DNA of 64,000 nucleotides from Planococcus lenghuensis (GCF_001999905.1 NZ_CP019640.1:887001-951000), one strand, 5' to 3'; positions 48,576-58,255 are shown, counted from the stretch's first letter. The notes: generated by a model from the sequence alone, not told the origin. Numbers and translations: made by a program.

Positions 48576-48614
48576 AAAAGCCGCACCGGTAAACTATAAC
48601 CGGTGCGGCTTTTT
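48576..48614. terminator. Bidirectional terminator between GDSL hydrolase and small basic protein genes
   Basis: AAAAGCCGCACCGGT pairs perfectly with ACCGGTGCGGCTTTT around an 8-base loop, with A and T tracts outside. Confidence 0.94.
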
Positions 48615-48620
48615 GACGAT

Positions 48621-48767
48621 TCAGTGACTTCTTGGATTTGCAGGACGAGGACGTGCCGCTGGGTCGGTTTTCCCTGACCGTTTTCGTTTGTTCAACGCCT
48701 TTTTCACAATTGGATATGCAATCGGACCGTATTTCATAGCTGTTTTCATTAATCGTTTTAGTTTCAT
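48621..48767 (-). CDS. 48-residue basic protein of unknown function
   Basis: An ATG behind GGAGAG opens 48 codons (start MKLKRLMKTAMKYGPIAYPI, then KKALNKRKRSG). The product is strongly basic, with a central KYGPIAYPIVKKAL stretch and a Pro/Arg-rich tail. I do not recognise a named family. It lies 69 bases downstream of the M20 peptidase on the same strand and ends at a strong terminator, which supports expression. A longer frame upstream of this ATG lacks a ribosome site. Confidence 0.65.
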   Translation of the reverse strand: MKLKRLMKTAMKYGPIAYPIVKKALNKRKRSGKTDPAARPRPANPRSH

Positions 48768-48836
48768 AGAAGAATCTCTCCATTCATTTATGATCTTATT
48801 GGTATGTTTCCCGCGGAGAGATGTTGGCAAACATGC

Positions 48837-49913
48837 TTAGGACTCCAGTGCGTGAGCGACAAGAATATCCCTGTAATCTTCCACACTTGAAATTGAGACA
48901 TACTCGGCGTTCCCATGCCAATCATCACCGGCTGGTCCGAATTCGATTGCTCCTTCACCGCCTTCGATGGCAGCTGCATAGTAACGGGTATCGGCAGCGC
49001 CATGCTGGCCGAAGAGAACGGGTTCGGTATCTGTCTCCTGACGAATAATCTCCTGAAGCCGTGCAATATATGGATGGGTGTTAGAAGTCACAAGAGCTGG
49101 TGTAGAGCCGCTCGCTGAGTATTCCATATCGAGGTTCAGCTGATCGCCCAAATCCCGCATCTGCCGCTCGATCTCTTGGGGATCCTGGGTTGGCAGAAAC
49201 CGGATATCGTACGACATGTAACATAGTTCAGGAACTACGTTATACCGGTCTCCTGCGTTGATTTTTGCCAGATTCACTGATGGCTTATCGTAGTACTCAG
49301 AAGATTCCTTAGTGAAAGGCAAGTCCTGTAAGGCGGTATGGTACTTCATAGCCGCTTCGATGGCATTTATGCCTTCCCATGGCCGGCTTCCGTGTGCCGG
49401 TTTTCCTTTAAAAGTCATGTCCATGTGGATGATCCCTTTTGATTGCAGGCCGATCTTCAAACGGGTCGGTTCACCTGCGATGATAAAATCACCGGTGTAG
49501 CCCTGAGAAACGAGCCATTCAGATGTATGGTGTCCGCCGATCTCTTCGTCGGTCACAATGTGCAGCTGGACGATGCGTTCAAGTTTCGTCTCATCGAGAT
49601 CGATAAACGCCTGCATCATTGCTGCAACACCAGCTTTCATATCGGCAGCTCCGCGTCCATACATCCGGTCCCCCTCCACCAACGGTGCAAACTGCTCTTT
49701 GTGCCCTGGCACGACATCAACATGGCCATTCCAGATAATGGTCTCACTTCCTTTGCCTTTCGAGGCTGTCAGCATGAGATATCCCAGATTATCATGGAGT
49801 TGAACATCCGCACCGCGTTCCTCGAGCCAACTGGCGCAATAACGCAATGCATCGTTAGCGCCTTCTTTCGTATCACTTTTGAACTTAATCAATTCCTTCA
49901 ACAATTCAATCAT
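48837..49913 (-). CDS. M20 family metallopeptidase (ArgE/DapE type)
   Basis: The 358-residue enzyme has the M20 di-zinc site: WNGHVDVVPG (His and Asp, about residues 61-70), YGRGAADMKAG (bridging Asp), VTDEEIGG (catalytic Glu and ligand) and AGEPT. A final DWHGNAEYVS holds the last His ligand. The dimerisation domain begins near SKGIIHMDMTFKGKPAHGSRP. It is of the ArgE/DapE/ACY1 group; neighbours do not reveal the substrate. The start is the ATG after AAAGGAGACT on the minus strand. Confidence 0.9.
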   Translation of the reverse strand: MIELLKELIKFKSDTKEGANDALRYCASWLEERGADVQLHDNLGYLMLTASKGKGSETIIWNGHVDVVPGHKEQFAPLVEGDRMYGRGAADMKAGVAAMMQAFIDLDETKLERIVQLHIVTDEEIGGHHTSEWLVSQGYTGDFIIAGEPTRLKIGLQSKGIIHMDMTFKGKPAHGSRPWEGINAIEAAMKYHTALQDLPFTKESSEYYDKPSVNLAKINAGDRYNVVPELCYMSYDIRFLPTQDPQEIERQMRDLGDQLNLDMEYSASGSTPALVTSNTHPYIARLQEIIRQETDTEPVLFGQHGAADTRYYAAAIEGGEGAIEFGPAGDDWHGNAEYVSISSVEDYRDILVAHALES

Positions 49914-49981
49914 TTCAATAGTCTCCTTTCTGATCGCTTCTATTCTATTCCTTTACCCATGATGCACGACAGGAAACTGCG

Positions 49982-50010
49982 TTGCAACCGATGGGGGAGT
50001 CGTGTACAAT
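49982..50010 (+). promoter_or_regulatory. Promoter of the TPP riboswitch-thiT unit
   Basis: TTGCAA and TACAAT are 17 bases apart, about 25 bases before the riboswitch. A TATAAT at 50012 lacks a matching -35. Confidence 0.65.
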
Positions 50011-50035
50011 ATATAATGTAATTGAATAATAGTGC

Positions 50036-50120
50036 ACCACAAGGGGAGCATTTTGCTGAGAGTGAACATTTTGTTCTGACCCTTTGAACCTGTAAGTTAA
50101 TGCTTGCGCAGGGATGTGGA
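50036..50120 (+). promoter_or_regulatory. TPP (thiamine pyrophosphate) riboswitch
   Basis: The THI-box core is complete: AGGGGAGC, GCTGAGAG, GACCCTTTGAACCTG and the closing GCGCAGGGATGTGG, with the outer stem CCAC/GTGG. Ligand binding should favour the terminator at 50138 and shut off thiT. Confidence 0.96.
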
Positions 50121-50137
50121 CGGAAATGAGACCTTTA

Positions 50138-50170
50138 CCGGTGTCAGGCTCTGTCCTGACGCCGTTTTTG
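50138..50170 (+). terminator. Riboswitch-controlled terminator upstream of thiT
   Basis: CGGTGTCAGG pairs with CCTGACGCCG around CTCTGT, followed by TTTTTG. It lies 18 bases after the aptamer, the expected expression platform. Confidence 0.88.
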
Positions 50171-50219
50171 TATTTCCAGTTCTGGCGGCCTTTTGTTGGT
50201 GCAAAAGGAGGAGTTTGTT

Positions 50220-50792
50220 GTGAGGAATAAAAAGACATTAGTGTTGATGGAAATCGCCATTTTTGGGGCGCTTGCCTTTGTGCTCGATTTCATTGCATTC
50301 AAGATGCCGCAGGGCGGATCGGTGAGTCTGGTGATGATTCCGCTTGTGCTAATGACATTCAGACGGGGGATCGGCGCTGGAATTGCGACCGGTTTGCTGG
50401 TCGGGCTGCTGCAAATACTGGCAGGACCGTCTGTAGCGCCATTGACATTCGGATTCGTCGTCATGCAGGTCATCCTGGATTATCTGCTTGCTTATGCAGT
50501 GGTCGGATTCGCCGGTGTCATGCGCGGGATGTATCTGAAGGGCCTGAAAGCGGAGAAAAAAGGGAAGATGGTGGCGGCTGTTGTTATCGGCACGCTGATC
50601 GCATCGATTCTTCGCTACCTGGTGCATGTCACCACGGGTTATCTGTTTTTCGGCATGTACGCGGAAGGCAATCCGCTCGTTTACTCAATTGTCTATAATG
50701 CAACCTACATGATCCCGCTCTTTTTGCTCACGGCTGCTGTCTGTTCTGTTCTGTTCATCACGGCTCCGCGCCTGACAAACCCGGAACTCTGA
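50220..50792 (+). CDS. thiT: Thiamine ECF transporter substrate-binding component ThiT
   Basis: ThiT binds thiamine in the membrane and works with the shared EcfAA'T energising module, which is not in this window. The 190-residue protein has six predicted spans and the ThiT patterns ALAFVLDFIAFKMPQGGSVS near the N-terminus and LRYLVHVTTGYLFFG near residue 135, both lining the thiamine pocket. The GTG start is set by AAAGGAGGAG; an in-frame ATG nine codons upstream lies before that site. The TPP riboswitch upstream confirms the role. Confidence 0.94.
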   Translation: MRNKKTLVLMEIAIFGALAFVLDFIAFKMPQGGSVSLVMIPLVLMTFRRGIGAGIATGLLVGLLQILAGPSVAPLTFGFVVMQVILDYLLAYAVVGFAGVMRGMYLKGLKAEKKGKMVAAVVIGTLIASILRYLVHVTTGYLFFGMYAEGNPLVYSIVYNATYMIPLFLLTAAVCSVLFITAPRLTNPEL

Positions 50793-50850
50793 CCCGCGGA
50801 TTCTCTTATGGTATAGTAAATAGAGAATTTTGCTGAAAGAAGGGTATTAG

Positions 50851-51603
<753 letters not shown>

Positions 51604-51650
51604 TAGTCTTCCGGTCAGTATCGACTATCGGTTAATTGCACATTTCGACG

Positions 51651-51683
51651 GACACCCGCTCAAGTGAAGCGGGTGTTTTTTTA
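51651..51683 (+). terminator. Intrinsic terminator after map
   Basis: ACACCCGCT pairs with AGCGGGTGT around a loop of 7 bases, followed by TTTTTTT. Confidence 0.9.
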
Positions 51684-51706
51684 ATGCTGAAAAGTCGTTT
51701 TGAATG

Positions 51707-51735
51707 TTGCCTTATTAAGTGATATGCGATATATT
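51707..51735 (+). promoter_or_regulatory. Promoter of the GntR gene, start site probably at its ATG
   Basis: TTGCCT and TATATT are exactly 17 bases apart. The expected transcription start, 6 to 7 bases after the -10, coincides with the ATG at 51742. Confidence 0.62.
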
Positions 51736-51741
51736 GCTTTC

Positions 51742-52395
51742 ATGAATAAAAAACTAATTAAACCGATAAAAAGACTGTCGCTTAGAGATGAAGTTTACCA
51801 AACCTTGAAGAAATCCATCATCAATATGGAATTGGAGCCGAATGAGCGCTTAAATGACAAGGAGCTGGCGCAGCAATTCGGAATCAGCCGCACTCCTGTC
51901 AGGGAAGCGCTAAAGCGACTGGAAGACGAAGGGCTCATTGAATCGCTCCCGGGATCTTCAACTCGAGTAGCGCCATTGAAACCGGAAGAGGCAAAGCATG
52001 CATTTGTTGTCATTGCAGCGTTGCATGCCTTGGCGACGCAGCTTGCCGGTTCCTTGATAACGGAAAGGCATATTGACGAGCTGGAACGGAGCAATCATGA
52101 GTTAAAGCTGGCTATTGATGAAGGGGACATTGCGGGAGCGATCGCAGCGGATGAAGCTTTTCACAAGGTTTTTTTGAATCTGGCAGGCAATCCGGAAATT
52201 TCTCTTGCATTGGAACGGATCTCACCTAAAATTCAGCGACTGGAAATGGCTCAATTTACTGCAGTGAGAGGGAGGGGTTCTACAGAGCGGCACCAGGAAA
52301 TAATTTGTGCCTTCAAAGAAGGGAATCACGAACGTGCAGCCCGGCTTGTTGAAGAAAATTGGCTCAGTCTTGGTGAACTGCTGACGGAGGAGTAA
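51742..52395 (+). CDS. GntR family transcriptional regulator (FadR-like)
   Basis: The 217-residue protein has an N-terminal winged helix (LSLRDEVYQTLKKSIINMEL, LAQQFGISRTPVREALKRLE) and a C-terminal all-helical FCD domain with the metal/ligand pattern DEAFHKVFLNLAGNP and HQEIICAFKEGN. No ribosome site precedes the ATG at 51742, and the promoter places the mRNA start at or next to it, so the message may be leaderless. The exporter-like gene 18 bases downstream is the probable target. Confidence 0.87.
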   Translation: MNKKLIKPIKRLSLRDEVYQTLKKSIINMELEPNERLNDKELAQQFGISRTPVREALKRLEDEGLIESLPGSSTRVAPLKPEEAKHAFVVIAALHALATQLAGSLITERHIDELERSNHELKLAIDEGDIAGAIAADEAFHKVFLNLAGNPEISLALERISPKIQRLEMAQFTAVRGRGSTERHQEIICAFKEGNHERAARLVEENWLSLGELLTEE

Positions 52396-52413
52396 GGGGA
52401 AGGAGGATGAAAT

Positions 52414-53397
52414 TTGAAACCGATTTTGATTGGTATTTGTGCCGCCTTCTTTTTTGCTGTTACCTTTGTTTTAAATGCATCTATGGAGTTAGCCGGGGGC
52501 AGTTGGATCTGGAGTGCCTCCCTCCGGTATATATTCATGGTTCCGTTTCTTGTCCTTATTGTTGCACTGCGCAAAAATCTGAAGCCGCTTCTGCGTGAAA
52601 TGAGAAAACAGCCGGGGCAGTGGATGCTTTGGGGGTTCGTCGGTTTCGGGCTCTTTTATGCGCCACTTTGTTTCGCGGCTGCCTATTCACCTGGCTGGCT
52701 GATTGCAGGGTCTTGGCAAATCACAATTGTATCCGGAGCGTTACTGGCACCGCTATTCCTTGAGACGCGACTTACAGCAGCGGGACCACTCCGAGCGAGA
52801 GGGGAAATCCCGGTTAAAGGGCTTGTTATGTCACTGATCATTTTAGCTGGAATCATACTCATGCAGGCTGAATATGCCACGCATTTATCTTTTGATCATA
52901 TGCTGTTAGGTGTGGTTCCGGTCTTGCTCGCATCGTTTGCTTACCCGTTGGGAAACCGTAAAATGATGGATGTATGCAAGGGGCGGTTGGATGCTTACCA
53001 GCGGGTGCTTGGGATGACGATCGCAAGTCTGCCGTTCTGGTTCCTGCTTGCTGCTTACGGCTTTATGACAATTGGAATGCCGAGCGGCGGCCAAATGTTT
53101 CAGACGTTTCTGGTTGCGCTTTTTTCAGGGGTCGTTGCGACTGTCCTCTTTTTTATGGCGACCGATATGGTAAGAGGGAATATGCAAAAATTGGCTGCTG
53201 TTGAGGCAACTCAGTCAATGGAGGTCCTGTTTGCGCTGGCAGGAGAGTTGCTTCTGCTCTCAATCCCGTATCCTTCTCCATTGGCATGGACAGGTATTCT
53301 TGTCGTGATTCTGGGTATGGTTCTCCACAGTCTGGTATCAAACAGCAAATCAGAAATTCCTGCGATAAATGGGGCAGTGGATATGGCCGGAAAATAA
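52414..53397 (+). CDS. DMT superfamily multidrug efflux transporter
   Basis: The 327-residue membrane protein has about ten predicted spans and fits the multidrug resistance efflux transporter family (EmrE-like duplication, PF13536 type), with the repeated pattern of short loops and a C-terminal GxxLxxxxLGMVLHSL span. The TTG start is placed 7 bases from AAGGAGG. It follows the GntR gene by 18 bases and is probably co-transcribed with it. Substrate unknown. Confidence 0.82.
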   Translation: MKPILIGICAAFFFAVTFVLNASMELAGGSWIWSASLRYIFMVPFLVLIVALRKNLKPLLREMRKQPGQWMLWGFVGFGLFYAPLCFAAAYSPGWLIAGSWQITIVSGALLAPLFLETRLTAAGPLRARGEIPVKGLVMSLIILAGIILMQAEYATHLSFDHMLLGVVPVLLASFAYPLGNRKMMDVCKGRLDAYQRVLGMTIASLPFWFLLAAYGFMTIGMPSGGQMFQTFLVALFSGVVATVLFFMATDMVRGNMQKLAAVEATQSMEVLFALAGELLLLSIPYPSPLAWTGILVVILGMVLHSLVSNSKSEIPAINGAVDMAGK

Positions 53398-53442
53398 ACC
53401 GATAACAACAGTATGCGCCAACCCTGTTAATTTTCTTAATAT

Positions 53443-53527
53443 AAGGCTCTGTTAAAGAACAGTATTGGTTTTTTCACTGCAAAAAATGTGGAGCTGTTTT
53501 GCGGAATATCAACAGAGATGTTTAACA
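53443..53527. repeat. Copy B of the approximately 85-bp diverged intergenic repeat
   Basis: This segment aligns with 31329-31413. In this copy CTCTGTT (53448) and AACAGAG (53511) form an inverted pair near the ends, and CTGTT-AAAG-AACAG makes a small hairpin followed by a T run, which could serve as a weak terminator for the transporter gene. Confidence 0.5.
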
Positions 53528-53535
53528 TAACTTAA

Positions 53536-53570
53536 TATAAAAATACGGCACAGGATAAATGCTGTGCCGC
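53536..53570 (-). terminator. Terminator of the tspO gene (minus strand)
   Basis: CGGCACAG and CTGTGCCG pair around a 7-base loop; on the minus strand they are followed by TATTTTTAT. Confidence 0.7.
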
Positions 53571-53578
53571 TTCTGCTG

Positions 53579-54304
53579 TTAATCGGATTCAATTATGCGG
53601 CGCTTACGGATGAATAAAATTCCCGCCAGGATGACACCGCTTAAGAACAAGGAGGCCGTAGAAACAAGAAGTTCTGTAAGCGCATTCTCGACAGCAATGC
53701 CGATGAACGCCCAGATGAAGACAGACGGGTACCAGATATCATCGTAATGATAGCGGATGTGGAGTGCCAGTGCTGTGGCAGCTGTCAGCATGACCACGGT
53801 CCATAGTCCATCGCTGATTCCCCAGCCGCCCCAGTTGAAGAATGCCAGTACATAAGCGATATTAGCGATCAATGCAACAGTAACCCAACCCATATTCACA
53901 GAAATCGGAATCCGAAGCCTATTACGGGGTTCGTATTGAAAATAGAGACCCAGCAATGCAAAAAGGTATCCTGTCATGATAACGACCGATAGTAGAAAGA
54001 ACTCGTAATGCCAGGAGAGCAGCCAGCTGATGTTCAGCACAGCGCTCAGCATAAAAAAGGTTGTCACTTTATAAGAAGGTGGAAAACCGCCCTTAAACTG
54101 TTTCCAATAAGCTGCTGCCCACACAGCCAGTAACAGATAAATGACTGGCCAAATTGAAAAAACATAACCTGCGGGTGTAAACAGGACAGATAGCCGATCC
54201 GATATTTCACCGGTAGTCTGGCCATTCAGCGGCAGTACATTCGCTGTGATGTTCAAAGCAATGACAGCTGCCAGCGAAAGTGTAATGAGCAGCATTCGAA
54301 CCAA
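53579..54304 (-). CDS. TspO/MBR-related membrane protein
   Basis: The 241-residue protein is hydrophobic with about seven predicted spans and many Trp (VFSIWPVIYLLLAVWAAAYW, LNISWLLSWHYEF, FNWGGWGISDGLWTVV), the pattern of the tryptophan-rich sensory protein group. It is longer than the classical five-span TspO of about 160 residues, so it belongs to the extended subfamily of unknown ligand. The TTG start follows AAAGGAGGG. It is divergent from the PPK2 gene. Confidence 0.78.
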   Translation of the reverse strand: MVRMLLITLSLAAVIALNITANVLPLNGQTTGEISDRLSVLFTPAGYVFSIWPVIYLLLAVWAAAYWKQFKGGFPPSYKVTTFFMLSAVLNISWLLSWHYEFFLLSVVIMTGYLFALLGLYFQYEPRNRLRIPISVNMGWVTVALIANIAYVLAFFNWGGWGISDGLWTVVMLTAATALALHIRYHYDDIWYPSVFIWAFIGIAVENALTELLVSTASLFLSGVILAGILFIRKRRIIESD

Positions 54305-54411
54305 ATCAATCCCTCCTTTACCTTTATCCAGTATACATCAGGAAATCGGCCAACAAATGACAGGAAATCGAATTTTTTGGGTAAACAGACAGTGAGAAAG
54401 GGGCGATTCCG

Positions 54412-55191
54412 ATGAAACCGCTGAATGAACTGACCATGAAGGAACACGAAGCCGGTAAAGAGGCGTATAAAAAAGAGCTGAAGCAGCTGCAAAAGAAAAT
54501 GCTGAACCTGCAGCAGAATCTGCTCAGGCGGAAAGTCGGTCTTATACTGGCGTTTGAAGGAATGGATGCGGCCGGAAAAGGAGGCGCCATTAAACGGCTG
54601 ACGGCGGAAATGGATCCCCGTGGCTATGTTGTTCATCCGATTACTGCTCCGCAGCCGCATGAGCTCCGTTATCATTACCTGCACAGGTTCTGGCGCAAAT
54701 TGCCTCAGCACGGCCAAACCGCAATATTTGACCGTTCCTGGTACGGCCGAGTGCTCGTTGAGCGGGTGGAAGGGTATGCCGAGCAGCAAGAATGGCAGCG
54801 TGCCTACGGGGAAATCGCTGAATTTGAACGAACGCTTGTTGACGAGCAATACATCATGATAAAGTTTTGGCTGCATATCACACCGGATGAACAGCTGGAG
54901 CGATTTGAGGACCGGATGAAGGATCCGTATAAACGCTGGAAAATCACAGAAGAAGACTGGCGGAACCGCGATAAATGGGAGCAGTATGAACAGGCGGCAG
55001 AAGATATGCTGCAAAAAACAGACTCAGAGCTGGCACCATGGGAAATCATTGGTGCAAATGACAAAAAACATGCGAGGTTGGAAGTGATGCGAAGAACGAC
55101 CAGCCATATTGAAGAAGAGCTGAAACGGCGCGGATTTGAAATCCTGAAGCCGGACGAGCTGTATCCGCTTTCTGTTTCACGGGATGAATAA
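54412..55191 (+). CDS. Polyphosphate kinase 2 family protein
   Basis: PPK2 enzymes move phosphate between polyphosphate and nucleotides. The 259-residue single-domain protein has Walker A GMDAAGKGG (50-58), the Walker B-like IFDRSWYGRVLVERVEG (Asp107, Arg108) and the lid segment RMKDPYKRWKITEEDW. It begins with a Lys/Glu-rich helix. Single-domain PPK2 enzymes phosphorylate NDP or NMP from polyphosphate; the class cannot be fixed by eye. GAAAGGGGCG precedes the ATG. Confidence 0.9.
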   Translation: MKPLNELTMKEHEAGKEAYKKELKQLQKKMLNLQQNLLRRKVGLILAFEGMDAAGKGGAIKRLTAEMDPRGYVVHPITAPQPHELRYHYLHRFWRKLPQHGQTAIFDRSWYGRVLVERVEGYAEQQEWQRAYGEIAEFERTLVDEQYIMIKFWLHITPDEQLERFEDRMKDPYKRWKITEEDWRNRDKWEQYEQAAEDMLQKTDSELAPWEIIGANDKKHARLEVMRRTTSHIEEELKRRGFEILKPDELYPLSVSRDE

Positions 55192-55248
55192 CCATGCTAT
55201 ACTAGAAGTGTTTTTTGGAAAATTAGAACGACCGGGAGGAAATGACTG

Positions 55249-57045
55249 ATGACAGTGGGGTACAAAGAAGTATGGAATCTGGAAGAGATTTTCCCTGGGG
55301 GGAGCGATTCCAAAGAATTTCGCGTTTATCTGAACAATGCTAAAAATCACCTTGAGACAATTGAAGAGACAGCGAAATTGTTTAACGTTCCTGATTCAGC
55401 TGAAGCAGCAGAACAGATTACAGCACTTCTGGAACAAGTAAAGGAAACAGCGCTCCCGCTGAACCAAGGAATTTCTTTCATCGGCTGTCTTCAGGCACAG
55501 GACACAGAAGACAGAAAAGCGGGGCTTCTTCAGAGCGAATTAGTGGCTCTTGATGCCCGTTTTATATCCGCTATGCAAATCGTACAGAAGAAACTGGCTG
55601 CCACTGGATTTGCTGTCTGGACAGCACTTATGGAAAATGAAGCACTGGTGCCGTTCCGCTTTATATTGAACGAATGGCGGGAAGAGGCGAAATTGCAGCT
55701 TTCCGAGCAGGAAGAACGGCTGATAAATGCCCTCTCAACAGACGGCTATCATGGCTGGAGTCAATTATATGACAAACTGGTCGGCGATATCCGTGTCAAT
55801 GTGGACGTGGATAACCAGGAAAAGGTTTTATCTGTCGGACAGGCGGAAAATCTGAGTTCCCATGACAGTGAACATGTCCGGAAAACCGCTCAGGAAAAAC
55901 TGGAGGAAGCGTGGGCGGAAAAAGAGGAATACTTCGCCCAAACCCTCAATCACATTGCCGGTTTCCGTCTGGCGGTTTATGAACAGCGAGGCTGGGAGGT
56001 ACTGCAGGAACCTCTTCAAATGAACCGGATGAGCCGCGGGACACTTGACGCCATGTGGAACGCCATCAGCCGCCATAAAGAGCCATTCAAGCAATACTTA
56101 ACCAAGAAAAGCGAATTGCTGGGAAAAGATAAACTCGATTGGTATGACCTGGATGCCCCGGTTACTGAGACCACGGGCAAATTATCGTATTCAGAAGGTG
56201 CTGCGTTTATCCTGAAGCATTTCGGTAAGTTCGGTCCGGAGCTGGAGAAATTCAGCAGAATGGCGTTCGAAAAACAGTGGATTGAAGCGGAAGACCGACC
56301 GAATAAAATGCCGGGCGGTTTCTGCACAAGCCTTCCGGAATCTGATCAGTCCCGCATTTTTATGACCTATAGCGGCTCGATGTCCAATGTATCAACACTG
56401 GCTCATGAGCTTGGACATGCATTCCATACACATGCCCTCCAGCCGGTTCACTGGCTGAATCAGCAATACGCAATGAATGTGGCTGAAACGGCGTCCACAT
56501 TTGCTGAAATGATTGTCGCGGATGCAGCGGTGCAGGAAGCGGGGTCAGATGAAGAAAAATTGGCGCTGCTCGAGGATAAGGTGCAGCGGAGTGTGGCTTT
56601 TTTCATGAATATCCACGCCCGCTTTCTGTTCGAGACCCGGTTCTATGAAGAGCGGAAAGAAGGGGTGGTGCCTGCATCCCGGCTGAATGAATTGATGGAG
56701 CAAGCGCAGAGAGAGGCATTTGCAGACAGCTTGAATACACTTCATCCGCATTTCTGGGCGTCTAAGCTGCATTTTTATATTACAGATGTGCCGTTTTATA
56801 ATTTTCCATACACGTTCGGTTATTTGTTCTCCTTAAGCGTATATGCTAAAGCGCTTGAGGAAGGGGCAGGATTTGAAGAGAAATATGTGGCGATGCTGCA
56901 GGATACAGCCGTCATGACAGCCGAGGATTTAGCGATGAAGCACCTGGGTGAAGATATTACACAAGAAGCGTTTTGGGAAAAAGGAATAAGTTTATGCATC
57001 AACGATGTTGAAGCGTTTCTTGAATTGGCGTCTGCGAGGGGATAA
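55249..57045 (+). CDS. M3 family oligoendopeptidase (PepF-like)
   Basis: The 598-residue zinc peptidase has the active site LAHELGHAFHTH (about residues 385-396; HExxH) with a downstream Glu ligand in NVAETASTFAEM, and the M3B pattern GGFCTSLPESDQSRIFMTYSG just before. It degrades short peptides in the cytosol. CGGGAGGAAATG provides the ribosome site. Only two bases separate it from the acetyltransferase gene, so the pair is one transcription unit. Confidence 0.92.
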   Translation: MTVGYKEVWNLEEIFPGGSDSKEFRVYLNNAKNHLETIEETAKLFNVPDSAEAAEQITALLEQVKETALPLNQGISFIGCLQAQDTEDRKAGLLQSELVALDARFISAMQIVQKKLAATGFAVWTALMENEALVPFRFILNEWREEAKLQLSEQEERLINALSTDGYHGWSQLYDKLVGDIRVNVDVDNQEKVLSVGQAENLSSHDSEHVRKTAQEKLEEAWAEKEEYFAQTLNHIAGFRLAVYEQRGWEVLQEPLQMNRMSRGTLDAMWNAISRHKEPFKQYLTKKSELLGKDKLDWYDLDAPVTETTGKLSYSEGAAFILKHFGKFGPELEKFSRMAFEKQWIEAEDRPNKMPGGFCTSLPESDQSRIFMTYSGSMSNVSTLAHELGHAFHTHALQPVHWLNQQYAMNVAETASTFAEMIVADAAVQEAGSDEEKLALLEDKVQRSVAFFMNIHARFLFETRFYEERKEGVVPASRLNELMEQAQREAFADSLNTLHPHFWASKLHFYITDVPFYNFPYTFGYLFSLSVYAKALEEGAGFEEKYVAMLQDTAVMTAEDLAMKHLGEDITQEAFWEKGISLCINDVEAFLELASARG

Positions 57046-57047
57046 TC

Positions 57048-57596
57048 ATGAAATTGCTGTTTAATGGCCGAAAATGCTACATCCGGGCCATGACGCCGGA
57101 CGATGCAGAAGAAATGGTCCAGCTCCTTGTCAGGAACCGGGATTACTGGTCGGTTTATGAACCGCGTCATCAAGACAGCTACTTTACTGTTGCCGTTCAG
57201 CGGCAGAAAATTCGAGAGTCTCAATACCAGATGAGAGAGAACCGGGAGTATAGCTTCGGCATTTATGACCTTGGGACAGACCGACTCATCGGGCATATCT
57301 CGCTTTACAGTATTAAGCGGCTGCCATTTCTGAATGCCTTGGCCGGCTATTCAGTCGATGAGGCCTATGCCGGAAAAGGCATTGCAACAGAAGCGCTACA
57401 GCTGGTGCTGGATTTCGGATTCGATCATCTGAGCCTGCATCGGATAGAAGCATATGTTTCACCGGAAAATACAGGCTCCATCCGCGTCCTGGAAAAAGCC
57501 GGGCTCCAGCGGGAAGGATTGCTCCGCGAATTTTTGTTTATCAATGGCAAATGGCGGGACCATTACCATTATGCTATGCTGGAAGGCGACTTTTGA
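57048..57596 (+). CDS. RimJ/RimL-type GNAT N-acetyltransferase
   Basis: The 182-residue acetyltransferase shows YIRAMTPDDAEEMVQLL at the N-terminus, the acetyl-CoA loop YAGKGIATEALQLVLDFGF (about residues 105-123) and the C-terminal SPENTGSIRVLEKAGLQREG of the RimJ/RimL group, which acetylates N-termini of ribosomal proteins or small amines. It follows the M3 peptidase gene after two bases. Confidence 0.88.
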   Translation: MKLLFNGRKCYIRAMTPDDAEEMVQLLVRNRDYWSVYEPRHQDSYFTVAVQRQKIRESQYQMRENREYSFGIYDLGTDRLIGHISLYSIKRLPFLNALAGYSVDEAYAGKGIATEALQLVLDFGFDHLSLHRIEAYVSPENTGSIRVLEKAGLQREGLLREFLFINGKWRDHYHYAMLEGDF

Positions 57597-57663
57597 AAGG
57601 GTAAGGCCGCCTGGCGTATTTGGCGGAAAGAAATCAGGCGCTTTTTCACCGAATAACAGACAG

Positions 57664-57700
57664 AAAAAACCGCTGAGCATTTTTATGCTCAGCGGTTTTT
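57664..57700. terminator. Bidirectional terminator between acetyltransferase and carbonic anhydrase genes
   Basis: AAAACCGCTGAGCAT pairs with ATGCTCAGCGGTTTT around TTTT. The right arm contains the end of the carbonic anhydrase gene. Confidence 0.92.
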
Positions 57701-58255
57701 GTATCCTTCATCCACCAGATCCAGTTTGCCGGTCTTCGGATCGATGACCAGTCCATGAACGGGAACGGTTTTGTCCATGAACGGGTGCTGTCTGACCATC
57801 TGCACACTGTGCCGGACACTGTCTTCCACATTTTCAAAGCCTTCGAGCCAGCGATCAACGTCGATTCCGGAAGCCCGGACGGTGTTAAGCGTCTCTTCTG
57901 TAAGACCGCGCTCCTTCATCTTCGTCAGAATCGGCGCCGGCTGCAGGGCGGACATGCCGCAGTCGTGGTGGCCGATAATCAGTACTTCCTGAGCGTTCAG
58001 CTCATAGACTGCGACGAGCAGGCTGCGCATGATACTGCCGAAAGGGTGATTCACAATCGCACCGGCACTTTTCAGCATCTTTACGTCCCCGTTTCGCAGG
58101 TTTAATGCCTTTGGCAGGAGCTCCACGAGTCGGGTATCCATGCAAGTCAGGATGACAACTTTCTTATTCGGGAACTTGTCCGTTACAAACTCTTCGTACT
58201 TCTTATCCGATACAAACTGTTCATTGAATTGCAGCATTTCATTTAACAGAACCAT
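57689..58255 (-). CDS. Beta-class carbonic anhydrase
   Basis: The enzyme interconverts CO2 and bicarbonate. The 188-residue protein has the zinc ligands Cys38 and Asp40 with Arg42 (TCMDTRLVE) and His96/Cys99 (GHHDCGM), all required for the beta class. The start is the ATG of MVLLNEML, behind GAGGTGAGAGG; a GTG three codons upstream lies in that site. A 46-residue membrane protein gene lies just upstream on the same strand. Confidence 0.93.
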   Translation of the reverse strand: MVLLNEMLQFNEQFVSDKKYEEFVTDKFPNKKVVILTCMDTRLVELLPKALNLRNGDVKMLKSAGAIVNHPFGSIMRSLLVAVYELNAQEVLIIGHHDCGMSALQPAPILTKMKERGLTEETLNTVRASGIDVDRWLEGFENVEDSVRHSVQMVRQHPFMDKTVPVHGLVIDPKTGKLDLVDEGYKNR

